This document shows, one piece after another, positions 1 through 8,803 of a stretch of DNA of 20,551 bases. The DNA comes from CAZDSS01 sp964508185 (lineage in GTDB: Bacteria > Pseudomonadota > Alphaproteobacteria > Sphingomonadales > Govanellaceae), in contig CAZDSS010000044.1 of assembly GCA_964508185.1 (NCBI GenBank), forward strand, positions 1-20,551, written 5' to 3'. A program made the position numbers and the translations under genes. A model generated the notes under the pieces. The model was not told where the DNA came from, did no database searches, and was given only the letters and a program-made list of their open reading frames with translations. Each line of letters opens with the position of its first letter. Position 1 is the first letter of the stretch.

Positions 1-1005
1 CGCCCCATCATTCTCGACTGCACCTGCGACCGCCTGACGGCGGATGAAGCGGCCCTGTTCCGCGCCCTCGATCCCTATGGCTTCATCCTGTTCGCGCGCC
101 ATGTGCGCGACCCCGAACAGGTGCGAAGGCTGATATCCGAGCTGCGCGAGTCCGTCGGACGCGAGGCCCCGGTGCTCATCGATCAGGAAGGGGGCCGGGT
201 CGCCCGCCTGGGGCCGCCGCACTGGCGGAAGCCCCCGGCCGCCGGCCGCTTCGCCGAGCTCGCGACGCGGGACCGCGGCGCCGCCCGCCGCGCCGCCTGG
301 CTCAATAGCCGCCTGATCGCGGGCGAGCTTGGCGAGCTTGGCATCACCGTGGATTGCCTGCCCGTCCTTGATCTGCGCCTGCCCGGCGCCCATCTCATCA
401 TCGGCGACCGCGCCTACGGCACGACGCCGGAGGAGGTGATCGATCTCGCCCGCGCCGCCGCCGAGGGCCTCATGGCGGGCGGCGTCCTGCCGGTCGCCAA
501 GCATGTGCCGGGCCACGGCCGCGCCACCGCCGACAGCCATCTGGAGCTTCCCCGGGTGGATGCGAGCAGGGCCGAGCTGGAGGCCACCGATTTCGTCCCC
601 TTCCGGGCGCTGAAGGACCTGCCCATCGCCATGACCGCCCATGTGACCTATACGGCCATCGACCCCGACCGCCCGGCGACCCTGTCGCCCACGGTGATCG
701 GCGACGTGATCCGCGGGCATATGGGCTTCCGGGGCGCGCTCATCAGCGACGATCTCACCATGAAAGCCCTGAACGGGCCGCTCCCCGATCTCGCGCGGCA
801 GGCGCTTGCCGCCGGATGCGACGCCCTGCTCCTGTGCAACGCCGCGTTCGACGACCGGCGGGCGGTGCTGGAATCGGTGGAGCCGTTGGATGACGCCGCC
901 CTCGCCCATCTCGACCGGCATTTCACGCCCCCGCCGCGGCAGGAATACGACCTCGCGGCGGTCACGGCCGAGCTTGCGGCCCTGATGGGGACCGCGTTCG
1001 CGTAA
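1..1005 (+). CDS. nagZ: Beta-N-acetylhexosaminidase NagZ (5' end missing)
   Basis: Cytoplasmic glycoside hydrolase family 3 enzyme that removes N-acetylglucosamine from GlcNAc-anhydromuropeptides during peptidoglycan recycling. The frame is open from base 1 and the first visible residues (RPIILDCTC) already match the family N-terminus, so only a few residues lie outside the window. A GTG at 103 is internal and is not the start. In visible numbering, LIDQEGGR is near residues 59-66. The mobile loop KHVPGHGRATADSHLELP starts at 167 and holds the His of the Asp-His dyad. ISDDLTMKAL around 248-257 holds the nucleophilic Asp. The visible 334 residues are close to the normal length. The stop codon overlaps the next start by one base (TAATG at 1003-1007), so the genes are translationally coupled. 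Assignment is by motif and is strong. Confidence 0.95.
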   Translation, partial: RPIILDCTCDRLTADEAALFRALDPYGFILFARHVRDPEQVRRLISELRESVGREAPVLIDQEGGRVARLGPPHWRKPPAAGRFAELATRDRGAARRAAWLNSRLIAGELGELGITVDCLPVLDLRLPGAHLIIGDRAYGTTPEEVIDLARAAAEGLMAGGVLPVAKHVPGHGRATADSHLELPRVDASRAELEATDFVPFRALKDLPIAMTAHVTYTAIDPDRPATLSPTVIGDVIRGHMGFRGALISDDLTMKALNGPLPDLARQALAAGCDALLLCNAAFDDRRAVLESVEPLDDAALAHLDRHFTPPPRQEYDLAAVTAELAALMGTAFA

Positions 1006-1691
1006 TGGCCGACATCATCCTGACCCTTTCCACCTGGGCCCTGCCCCTGCTCCTTGCCATCACCCTGCACGAGGCGGCCCACGGGTATGTGGCAAACATG
1101 CTGGGGGACGACACCGCCCGGGTCATGGGTCGGGTGAGCCTCAATCCCTTCCGCCATGTGGATCCCTTCGGCACCGTGATCCTGCCGCTCCTGCTGTTCG
1201 TGATGCGCGCGCCGTTCCTGTTCGGCTACGCCAAGCCGGTGCCGGTCAATGCCTTGCGTCTCCGCGATCCGCGCTACGGCATGGTCTGGGTGGCGCTGGC
1301 CGGGCCGGGCATCAATTTCGCCATGGCGATCGCCGCGGGCTTCCTGCTGCATCTCACGACCGTCCTTCCGGAATCGGCGCAGGAATGGTTCGCCCTCAAC
1401 ATGGTGCACGGGATCCAGATCAACCTCCTGCTCGCCCTTTTCAACATGCTGCCCATTCCGCCCCTCGACGGCGGAAGGGTCGCCGTCGGGCTCCTGCCCC
1501 GCAGCCTCGCCCTGCCGCTTGCCCGGCTGGAGCGGCACGGCATGCTGATCCTTCTCGGCCTCCTGTTCGTCCTGCCGCTCGTCGGCGGGCTCGTCGGCCA
1601 GGACTGGAGCATCTTCGGCTGGTTCATATTGCCGCCTCTCGAGTTCCTCTATAGCCTCATCATGAAATTCATCGTGGGCGTGGAGGCATGA
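1005..1691 (+). CDS. Site-2 protease family (M50) membrane metalloprotease
   Basis: A 228-residue integral membrane protein of the short M50 class related to SpoIVFB and YwhC/FtsH-independent site-2 proteases. It would cut substrates within or close to the membrane. The zinc-binding HEAAH lies at residues 22-26 in the first membrane segment. The second signature NMLPIPPLDGG is at 147-157, with Asp155 as the third ligand. Hydrophobic stretches near 8-30, 55-75, 93-120, 135-150 and 180-200 support several membrane passes. There is no PDZ domain, so this is not the RseP type. The gene overlaps nagZ by one base and scpA by four (ATGA at 1688-1691), which makes a shared transcript very likely. The substrate is unknown. 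Its place between nagZ and scpA could mean only transcriptional convenience. Confidence 0.92.
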   Translation: MADIILTLSTWALPLLLAITLHEAAHGYVANMLGDDTARVMGRVSLNPFRHVDPFGTVILPLLLFVMRAPFLFGYAKPVPVNALRLRDPRYGMVWVALAGPGINFAMAIAAGFLLHLTTVLPESAQEWFALNMVHGIQINLLLALFNMLPIPPLDGGRVAVGLLPRSLALPLARLERHGMLILLGLLFVLPLVGGLVGQDWSIFGWFILPPLEFLYSLIMKFIVGVEA

Positions 1692-2473
1692 GCGAGACCA
1701 TCCCCGATCTGCCGCGGGACATTCCCGAGGCCGAGAAGCTGATCGTCGACGTGGACGGATTCGAAGGTCCGCTGGACGTTCTGCTGACCCTCGCCCGCAC
1801 CCAGAAGGTGGACCTGCGGCAGATCTCGATCCTCGCCCTCGTCGAGCAGTATCTTGCCTTCATCGCCGAGGCCCGGCGGGCGCGGCTGGAACTGGCCGCC
1901 GACTATCTCGTCATGGCCGCCTGGCTCGCCTATCTCAAGTCCCGCCTGCTGCTGCCCGAGGAAGAGGAGGAAGAACCCTCGGCCGAACAGCTCGCGGCGG
2001 AGCTCGCCCACCGCCTCGCCCGGCTTGAGGCCATGCGCGACGCCGCGGCCCAGCTCATGGCCCGCGACCTCATGGGGCGCGACGTGTTCCGCCGCGGACG
2101 GCCCGAGGGCGTCCAGATCACCCAGAAGCCATTGTACGACCTCACCCTCTACGAGCTTCTCCGCGCCTATGCCGACCATGCGGTGCGCACCCGGGTGACC
2201 GAGATCAAGATCCCCCGGGTCAATGTCTATTCCCTGGAAGAGGCGCTGGAGCGGCTGAGCGACATGCTGGGCCGGAGCCTCGACTGGACGACCCTGGAGC
2301 GCTTCCTGCCGGGTTACGTGCCGGGCCCCCGGGGCCGCCGCTCGGCGACCGCCAGCATGTTCGTCGCGGCGCTGGAGCTTGCCCGCCAGGGCCGCGCCGA
2401 GATCCGTCAGGGCGAGCACTATGGGCCCCTCTATCTCCGCCCGCGCGTGCCGCCCGCCACCCCCGAACAGTAG
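1688..2473 (+). CDS. scpA: Segregation and condensation protein A (kleisin ScpA)
   Basis: Kleisin subunit of the bacterial SMC-ScpAB condensin, which organises and segregates the chromosome. The N-terminal signature FEGPLDVLLTLARTQKVDL spans residues 25-43 and contacts the SMC neck. The helix AADYLVMAAWLAYLKSRLLLP at 70-90 is also diagnostic and is followed by a run of six Glu (91-96). The C-terminal winged-helix region is conserved (ALERLSDMLGR and later). The length of 261 aa is normal. The start codon overlaps the M50 gene stop, and scpB follows after 32 bases. No smc gene is visible in the window, which is usual because smc is mostly located elsewhere. Confidence 0.96.
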   Translation: MSETIPDLPRDIPEAEKLIVDVDGFEGPLDVLLTLARTQKVDLRQISILALVEQYLAFIAEARRARLELAADYLVMAAWLAYLKSRLLLPEEEEEEPSAEQLAAELAHRLARLEAMRDAAAQLMARDLMGRDVFRRGRPEGVQITQKPLYDLTLYELLRAYADHAVRTRVTEIKIPRVNVYSLEEALERLSDMLGRSLDWTTLERFLPGYVPGPRGRRSATASMFVAALELARQGRAEIRQGEHYGPLYLRPRVPPATPEQ

Positions 2474-2505
2474 GCTGATGCGGGACCAATTCACCGGATG
2501 ATCTC

Positions 2506-3183
2506 ATGAGCGACCAGACCCAGCGCGACCAGCACCAGCGCATGATCGAAGCGCTGCTTTTCGCCTCCGCCGAGCCCCTGAGCGAAGCCGATCTTCGCAC
2601 CCATCTGCCGGAAGACGTGGATGTGCGGGCGATCATCGACCGGCTTGTGGCCGATTACGCGGAGCGCGGGGTCAATCTGATCGAGGTCGGGGGCAAATGG
2701 CTGTTCCGCACCGCGCCGGACCTCGCCTTCCTCCTGCGCAAGGAGCTGGAGGAGCCTCGGAAACTCTCCCGCGCCGCAGTCGAGACGCTGGCCATCATCG
2801 CCTATCACCAGCCCGTAACCCGGGCCGAGATCGAGGCGATCCGCGGCGTGTCCCTGAGCAAGGGGACCCTCGATGTTCTCATGGAAGCGGGCTGGGTCAA
2901 GCCCAGGGGACGCAAGCGCGTGCCCGGGCGGCCGCTCACCTTCGGCACCACGGAAGCCTTCCTCGTCCATTTCGGGCTGAAGGACATCCGGGATCTCCCG
3001 GGCCTCGACGAGCTCAAGGCCGCGGGGCTGCTGGAGCATGTGAACCTTGCGGTCATCGGCTTCGACGACCCCAATGCGGAAGCGGAGCTTCCGCTTGCCG
3101 ACGATGAGGAGCTTGCGGCGAGCGTCGATGCCGAATTCGAGGAGCAGGCGGAGGCGGACGCCGCTTCCGACGACCGCTCCTGA
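2506..3183 (+). CDS. scpB: Segregation and condensation protein B (ScpB)
   Basis: Dimeric winged-helix partner of ScpA in the SMC condensin complex. MIEALLFASAEPLS at residues 13-26 opens the first winged helix. LSRAAVETLAIIAYHQPVTR at 87-106 and GRPLTFGTTEAFLVHFGLKD at 141-160 are the family signatures. The end of the protein (about 186-225) is a very acidic tail rich in Glu, Asp and Ala that falls outside the conserved fold. The length of 225 aa is normal. The ATG at 2506 is preceded by a weak GGAT-type ribosome site in the 32-base gap after scpA. The gene ends 13 bases before the stop of a converging gene. In many alphaproteobacteria tatABC follows scpB, but it does not here. Confidence 0.96.
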   Translation: MSDQTQRDQHQRMIEALLFASAEPLSEADLRTHLPEDVDVRAIIDRLVADYAERGVNLIEVGGKWLFRTAPDLAFLLRKELEEPRKLSRAAVETLAIIAYHQPVTRAEIEAIRGVSLSKGTLDVLMEAGWVKPRGRKRVPGRPLTFGTTEAFLVHFGLKDIRDLPGLDELKAAGLLEHVNLAVIGFDDPNAEAELPLADDEELAASVDAEFEEQAEADAASDDRS

Positions 3184-3196
3184 GTCTCAGCCCCGC

Positions 3197-3631
3197 TCAG
3201 TGGGTGTGGGTCCCGGCGGGCGGCAGCTGGGCCAGCCGTTCCTGCATGTCGAACAGGGTGCGCATCTTGCGGATTTCCGGCGAGTCGCAGCCCGCGCTCG
3301 TGACCGCCTTCTGGGTCGAGGCCTCGAGATGGGCGAGCCGGAAGCCGATGACGAGGGCGAGCTCATCCCGGCTACGGTCCGGATTCATCTTCTGGAGTTC
3401 CGCGGTCACCGCATCCGCCACCTTGGCGAAATCGGCCCGGAAGCGGGTGAAGCCAGCCTGATCGTCGACGCCGCAGGAGCTTACCGCGACGATGGAAGTC
3501 GCCCCGCGATCGAAAAGGTCGAACACCGTCCGGCCGAGCTCGGCCCCCTTGTTTTCCGCCATGGCCCCGGCCGCGGCAAGCGCCACCCCGGCCCCGAGAC
3601 CCAGTGCGAGAACCTTACGCAGACACATCAT
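3197..3631 (-). CDS. Exported protein of unknown function
   Basis: I do not recognise this 144-residue protein. It begins with a clear Sec-type signal peptide: a basic start (MMCLRK), a hydrophobic stretch LALGLGAGVALAAAG, and AMA-EN as a likely cleavage site after residue 25. The mature part is about 120 residues, mainly helical in character. Its two cysteines (Cys53 and Cys115) could form a disulfide in the periplasm, and it ends in a His-containing PPAGTHTH tail. Two consecutive ATG codons (3631 and 3628) follow a strong GGGAGG ribosome site at 3638-3643, so either could be used. It lies downstream of the VOC gene in the same direction but 147 bases away, so a separate promoter is possible. 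It converges on scpB with a 13-base gap. Confidence 0.75.
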   Translation of the reverse strand: MMCLRKVLALGLGAGVALAAAGAMAENKGAELGRTVFDLFDRGATSIVAVSSCGVDDQAGFTRFRADFAKVADAVTAELQKMNPDRSRDELALVIGFRLAHLEASTQKAVTSAGCDSPEIRKMRTLFDMQERLAQLPPAGTHTH

Positions 3632-3778
3632 ACGCGACCTCCCAAGAAGCGATCAGATCATCTGCGGGGACAAAGAGCAAGCCCCATGCCAACGGGATGT
3701 CCGTCAATGTTGCCGGGCATTTACCGGGCGTGAGGGCCGGGGGATCGGCGATCCTGTAAGGCGCGCCGACAGCGAGGC

Positions 3779-4201
3779 TCATTTCGGGACAGATTTCTCC
3801 TCGACCGTCAGGCCGATCTCCTGCCCGAAGGAGATTTCCAGCACATGGCCGTCGGGATCCCGCAGCATGGCCCAGTAGCCGACGGGTGGCCCGGAATCCT
3901 CGGGTGCGCGGGCGAGCACCCCTTCGGCCCGCGCCCTTTCCGCGAGGGCATCGACCGCGGCGCGGCTTTCGCAGCCGACCCCCAGATGGGCGATGGGGCC
4001 GAGGACCGTATCGACCTCCGCCGCCTCGATGAGGACGATGACGAAGGGTCGGGTGCCGTCCGAAAGCCACAGCACCTCGCGTCCGTCCTCGACCTCCCTC
4101 CGGTGCACCACCTGCATGTTGGCATAAGCGGCGTAGAACCGGGCGCTCCGTGCGGCGTCGCGACACAGCAGGGCAACATGGGTCAATCCGATATCCGTCA
4201 T
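3779..4201 (-). CDS. VOC/glyoxalase-fold family protein
   Basis: A 140-residue vicinal-oxygen-chelate protein with two paired beta-alpha-beta-beta-beta modules. The likely metal ligands are His8 in the opening LTHVALLCRD, His72 in PIAHLGVGCES, and Glu122 in RDPDGHVLEISFG (114-126). These are the typical places for glyoxalase I-like and extradiol-dioxygenase-like enzymes. I cannot assign a substrate: members include lactoylglutathione lyases, fosfomycin-type resistance proteins and unassigned enzymes. The frame extends further upstream, but the ATG at 4201 is preferred because homologues start at the THVAL strand and an AGGGA-like ribosome site sits about 9 bases before it. It is divergent from the PAS gene, sharing a 112-base intergenic region. 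Confidence 0.82.
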   Translation of the reverse strand: MTDIGLTHVALLCRDAARSARFYAAYANMQVVHRREVEDGREVLWLSDGTRPFVIVLIEAAEVDTVLGPIAHLGVGCESRAAVDALAERARAEGVLARAPEDSGPPVGYWAMLRDPDGHVLEISFGQEIGLTVEEKSVPK

Positions 4202-4277
4202 ATTTTTTCGTCCCTCGGGATCTTTTCGCCTCGTCCGGCGTTCCAGCACATCAACAATGCCTACGGGAATAACGCCT

Positions 4278-4296
4278 GGATAGCCCGCGGCTATCC
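4278..4296. promoter_or_regulatory. Perfect inverted repeat before the PAS gene
   Basis: GGATAGCC (4278-4285) and GGCTATCC (4289-4296) form perfect 8-base arms around a 3-base centre. The site is in the gap between the divergent VOC and PAS genes, 17 bases before the PAS start and just before its weak CAGG ribosome site. It could be an operator for a dimeric regulator or a short 5' UTR hairpin. Function is inferred from symmetry only. Confidence 0.45.
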
Positions 4297-4313
4297 CATA
4301 TCAGGTTCTGTAC

Positions 4314-4835
4314 ATGCTGAAACTGGAACTCTTTCCGACCTTGCGCCGGTTCGTTCCTTTTGCGCCGACCAGTGAAGACGACAGTTATCCCAGCCCCAAC
4401 CTTCAGGCCATCGAAGATTACTGGAACGGCCTGCGGGGGGACCGCGCCATGCCCGCGCGCGCGGACATCGACCCCATGGACATCGTGCCGCACCTTCCCT
4501 TCGTGGGGCTCGTCGACGTGCTGGAAGGCGGCCATGACTTCCGCTTCCGGCTGCTCGGCACCGCGCTCGACTACGTCTTCGGCGATTATTACACGGGCTG
4601 GCGGCTGTCCGAGATCGAGCGCGAGGATCTGCGCCGAATCTTCACCGCAGCCTTCCTGCCGCCGACGCGGGAGGGGAAGCCCCACCGCCATAGCGGGCTT
4701 CTGACGGTCAGTCAGAACGAGCATCTGGAATACGAGCTTCTCGTCCTGCCACTGTCGCGGGACGGGGTGCGGCCCGACATGCTCTTCCTGTGCTGGAGCT
4801 TCACCCCTCTTTCGGCGGCGGGGCTTCCGTCGTAA
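4314..4835 (+). CDS. PAS_5-family (PF07310-like) PAS domain protein
   Basis: A 173-residue cytoplasmic protein resembling the single-domain PAS proteins common in alphaproteobacteria. The conserved entry motif YWNGLRGDRAMPARADIDP is at residues 36-54, followed by a strand VGLVDVLEGGHDFRFRLLGT at about 64-83 and then VFGDYYTGWRLSEI. Proteins of this family consist of a PAS fold with no attached kinase, cyclase or DNA-binding domain, and their ligands and partners are mostly unknown. The ATG at 4314 is used because the nearest upstream in-frame ATG (4257) runs into a stop. A perfect 19-base inverted repeat sits just upstream. The last 35 bases overlap, in the opposite direction, the end of the yhhQ-type gene. 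Confidence 0.8.
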   Translation: MLKLELFPTLRRFVPFAPTSEDDSYPSPNLQAIEDYWNGLRGDRAMPARADIDPMDIVPHLPFVGLVDVLEGGHDFRFRLLGTALDYVFGDYYTGWRLSEIEREDLRRIFTAAFLPPTREGKPHRHSGLLTVSQNEHLEYELLVLPLSRDGVRPDMLFLCWSFTPLSAAGLPS

Positions 4836-5505
4836 GGGCGAAGGGCGTGAAATCGGTGTCGTAATCGAAGTGGTCGACCCCCTCGGCCTTCTTCAGGGCG
4901 CCCACCACCTTGTAGGTGATGGGGGTCAGCACGGCTTCCCAGCCGGTCTTCACCAGGAAGTTCGATATCATCACCGTGATCATCAGGTCCGTGCTCCACA
5001 CGCCGTAGAAGGCGATGGGGTAGAACACCAGGCTGTCCGCCGCCTGCCCCACGATGGTGGAGCCGATGGTGCGGGTCCAGAGATAGCGCCCCTTCGTCCA
5101 GACCTTCATGCGGGCGAGCACATAGGCATTGATGAGCTCGCCGGTCAGGAAGGCGGTGAGCGAAGCCGCCACGATGCGCGGCGTCTGGCCGAGGACCGCC
5201 GCATAGGCCTCCTGATGGGGCCAGCCTTCGGCGGGCGGGAGCGACACGATGACGAAGGACATGAAGGCGGCGAAGGCAAGGGCCGCGAATCCCGCCCAGA
5301 TCACCTTCCGTGCCCGGGCGTAGCCATAGACCTCGGTCAGCACGTCGCCGAAGACGTAGGATATGGGGAAGAACAGCACCCCGGCCCCGAAAGTGAAGCC
5401 CCAGAGGGTTGCGATCTTGGCCGGGCCGATGATGTTGGAACATAGCAGGACGGCGACGAACGCCGCCATCACCAGGTCGTAATAGCGGAAGGTCCGCTTT
5501 TCCAT
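4801..5505 (-). CDS. VUT/YhhQ-family queuosine precursor transporter
   Basis: A 234-residue inner-membrane protein of the VUT family (DUF165). YhhQ from this family takes up the queuosine precursors preQ0/preQ1 for tRNA modification. Signatures seen are SNIIGPAKIATLWGFTFGAG (23-42), FPISYVFGDVLTEVYGYARARK (46-67), and the later membrane motif QAADSLVFYPIAFYG (154-168). About six hydrophobic segments are present. The C-terminus is a hydrophilic Pro/Glu tail (PPPKEG). The ATG at 5505 is preceded by a purine-rich AAGGGGGGCGG stretch. The gene follows ilvD in the same direction with a 97-102 base gap containing a hairpin. No queuosine biosynthesis gene lies next to it, so the substrate is assigned from family knowledge only. 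Confidence 0.9.
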   Translation of the reverse strand: MEKRTFRYYDLVMAAFVAVLLCSNIIGPAKIATLWGFTFGAGVLFFPISYVFGDVLTEVYGYARARKVIWAGFAALAFAAFMSFVIVSLPPAEGWPHQEAYAAVLGQTPRIVAASLTAFLTGELINAYVLARMKVWTKGRYLWTRTIGSTIVGQAADSLVFYPIAFYGVWSTDLMITVMISNFLVKTGWEAVLTPITYKVVGALKKAEGVDHFDYDTDFTPFALTTEAPPPKEG

Positions 5506-5560
5506 GGCCGCCCCCCTTGCTTATCGCCCTTGCGCAGCTTGAATGATGCCGCGGGGAAGA

Positions 5561-5596
5561 GCCGCGCCCCCCCTTCTCCCCAAGGACGGGCGCGGC
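5561..5596 (-). terminator. Possible ilvD terminator hairpin
   Basis: GCCGCGCCC (5561-5569) and GGGCGCGGC (5588-5596) form a perfect 9-base GC stem with an 18-base loop, starting 12 bases past the ilvD stop. The strand leaving the stem in the ilvD direction reads CTCTTCC, which is a poor U tract. It may slow or partly end transcription, or act as a processing or stability element between ilvD and the transporter gene. Confidence 0.4.
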
Positions 5597-5607
5597 CCTG
5601 ATGCCGG

Positions 5608-7329
<1,722 letters not shown>

Positions 7330-7434
7330 GACCGGCGCTCCTTCCCACCAAAAGATGCTGTTGTTTAGCGCGCCGGGCTGGGCCGGTTCAAGTGCTAAGG
7401 CGCGGCGCCGGGATCAGGCCGGGCCTCGGGCCGG

Positions 7435-7839
7435 TCATTGCGGAGGGTCGGTGGGATTGACGCTCGGATAGCGCGGCACGCTGTCCTGGGGCCGCTGGGT
7501 GCAGCTCATGGCGCCCACATCCGGCAGGCGCACGCGGATCTCGGACCCGCGGTTCCACAATTCGGCGTCACTCGTCGCATAGCGCGCCTCGGCCGCCGCG
7601 GCATTCTCGGCCGGAACCTGCGGCAGGCGGTAGCTCATGCCCTGCCAGGCGAACTGGACGGCATCGTCAAGGTAATGGACCTCGAGCATGGCGCCCGGGC
7701 AGTCGTAAAGCAGGATCCGGCCGTCTCCGGTCGCAAGATCCTCCCCGCCCGCATTGCCGGGGTCCGCGGTCGGCCCCTCGTCGCAGGCGACGAGAAGGGC
7801 CGAAAGCAATGCCGCAAGCGCCAGTCTCGAGATCATCAT
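7435..7839 (-). CDS. MliC-like (C-type lysozyme inhibitor) lipoprotein with altered key residues
   Basis: A 134-residue putative lipoprotein with lipobox LVAC (Cys19). The mature part resembles the MliC/PliC fold: LLYDCPGAMLEVHYLDDAV, then GMSYRL, then RYATSDAELWNRG, then a C-terminal MSCTQ. Cys47 and Cys113 are placed for the family disulfide. In true MliC proteins a SGxxY loop and a Lys in WxKG block the lysozyme active site. Here the aligned residues read A-E-A-R-Y (83-87) and W-N-R-G (95-98), so the Ser, Gly and Lys are replaced. It may have weak or different activity, or a structural role. Tandem ATGs (7839, 7836) follow an AGGGAG ribosome site. It lies 44 bases after the small lipoprotein gene. 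Family assignment is moderate and activity is doubtful. Confidence 0.7.
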   Translation of the reverse strand: MMISRLALAALLSALLVACDEGPTADPGNAGGEDLATGDGRILLYDCPGAMLEVHYLDDAVQFAWQGMSYRLPQVPAENAAAAEARYATSDAELWNRGSEIRVRLPDVGAMSCTQRPQDSVPRYPSVNPTDPPQ

Positions 7840-7883
7840 TACCCACTACTCCCTGCAGGTGATTTCCAGGGTCTCGCGCCCGG

Positions 7884-8099
7884 TCAGCGGCAGCGGAAGG
7901 TGACCGAGTCCGGTCCCGCGTCGTTGGTCTCGACCACCGCCGACATGCCGCGCTTGCGGCAATAGTCCGCGGCCGTCTCCGCAAGCTGCCGGTCGACCGT
8001 CTGCTCGCGGATGATGATGTAGCGGGTATCGGGCTCCGAGCTCGCACAGGCGGCCATAATCAGCCCGATGGCGGGCACGAGGAGGAGAGAGGGCTTCAT
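7884..8099 (-). CDS. Small putative lipoprotein, unknown function
   Basis: A 71-residue protein that I do not recognise. It starts MKPSLLLVPAIGLIMAAC, a short lipoprotein-type signal with candidate lipid-attachment Cys18. The -3 residue is Met rather than the usual Leu, so the lipobox is imperfect. The mature part has about 53 residues with Cys47 and Cys70, which could pair. The frame stays open much further upstream through msrQ, but the ATG at 8099 is chosen because an AAGGA ribosome site lies about 10 bases before it and the signal peptide begins there. It sits between msrQ (71-base gap) and the MliC-like gene (44-base gap), all in the same direction. An envelope role is suggested by the signal and neighbours only. 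Confidence 0.68.
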   Translation of the reverse strand: MKPSLLLVPAIGLIMAACASSEPDTRYIIIREQTVDRQLAETAADYCRKRGMSAVVETNDAGPDSVTFRCR

Positions 8100-8170
8100 G
8101 AATGTGGTTCCTTTCCATGGCGGGCGGCCACCGCCTGTGGCGCTCACCCATCCCTGTCCAAACTCTTGAA

Positions 8171-8803
8171 TCAGGGGGAAAGTTCCGGCGCGGCCCGTCC
8201 CCGCCCGAGGCTGCCGCGCCGCGCGGGCGCGAGCCGGAGGGCGAGGAGCGCGATGACGATCCCGAAATAGATCAGGGGTTCCGTCACGTCCGCCTTGACC
8301 GACATGGTGAAGTGGATCGCGGCGCCGACCCCCGCCCCGTAGACGAGCCGGTGCAGATTGCGCCAGCGCCGCCCGCCGAGGCGGCGGATCGCGCCGCTGG
8401 TGGAGGTCGCGGCGAGGACCAGAAGGATGACGAAGGTCGCCATGCCGATGATGACGAAGGGCCGCTTCGTAAGGTCCCTGGCGATCGTCTCCCAGAAGAA
8501 GAAATGGTCGAGGACGAAATAGATCGCCATGTGGAGCGCCGCATAGAAGAAGGCGAAAAGCCCGATCATGCGGCGGAAGCGCAGGACGCGCTTGATGCCC
8601 GACAAACGCATGAACGGCGTGACCGCCAGCGCCAGCACGAGAAATCGGATGGCCCAGATGCCGGTCGCATCGGTCGCCGCCTCGATGGGATTGGGGCCGA
8701 GCGCGCCCGTCGCCGCCCGCCACCCCAGATCGGCGAAGGGCAGGAGGCAGGCTGCGAACAGCGCCGCCTTCGCGGGATCCTTCGCAATGCGCGGGGATGC
8801 CAT
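8171..8803 (-). CDS. msrQ: MsrQ, heme-binding membrane subunit of periplasmic methionine sulfoxide reductase
   Basis: A 210-residue integral membrane protein that binds heme b and carries electrons from the inner membrane to MsrP for repair of oxidised methionine in periplasmic proteins. It belongs to the ferric-reductase-like membrane family. The signature LGPNPIEAATDATGIWA is at 35-51. Candidate heme ligands are His91 (AALHMAIYF), His151 (RNLHRLVYG) and His164 (AAIHFTMSVK). About six hydrophobic segments are visible. The frame is open further upstream into msrP, but ATG 8803 is the natural start. It overlaps the msrP stop in TGATG, so MsrP and MsrQ are translationally coupled. Confidence 0.93.
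   Translation of the reverse strand: MASPRIAKDPAKAALFAACLLPFADLGWRAATGALGPNPIEAATDATGIWAIRFLVLALAVTPFMRLSGIKRVLRFRRMIGLFAFFYAALHMAIYFVLDHFFFWETIARDLTKRPFVIIGMATFVILLVLAATSTSGAIRRLGGRRWRNLHRLVYGAGVGAAIHFTMSVKADVTEPLIYFGIVIALLALRLAPARRGSLGRGRAAPELSP

Noticed and set aside
103..105. GTG as the start of nagZ
   Set aside because: The frame and family similarity extend to base 1, so the gene begins before the window.
5506..5607. preQ1 riboswitch before the YhhQ-type transporter
   Set aside because: No preQ1 aptamer-like A-rich pseudoknot pattern could be seen; only a GC hairpin belonging to the ilvD side.
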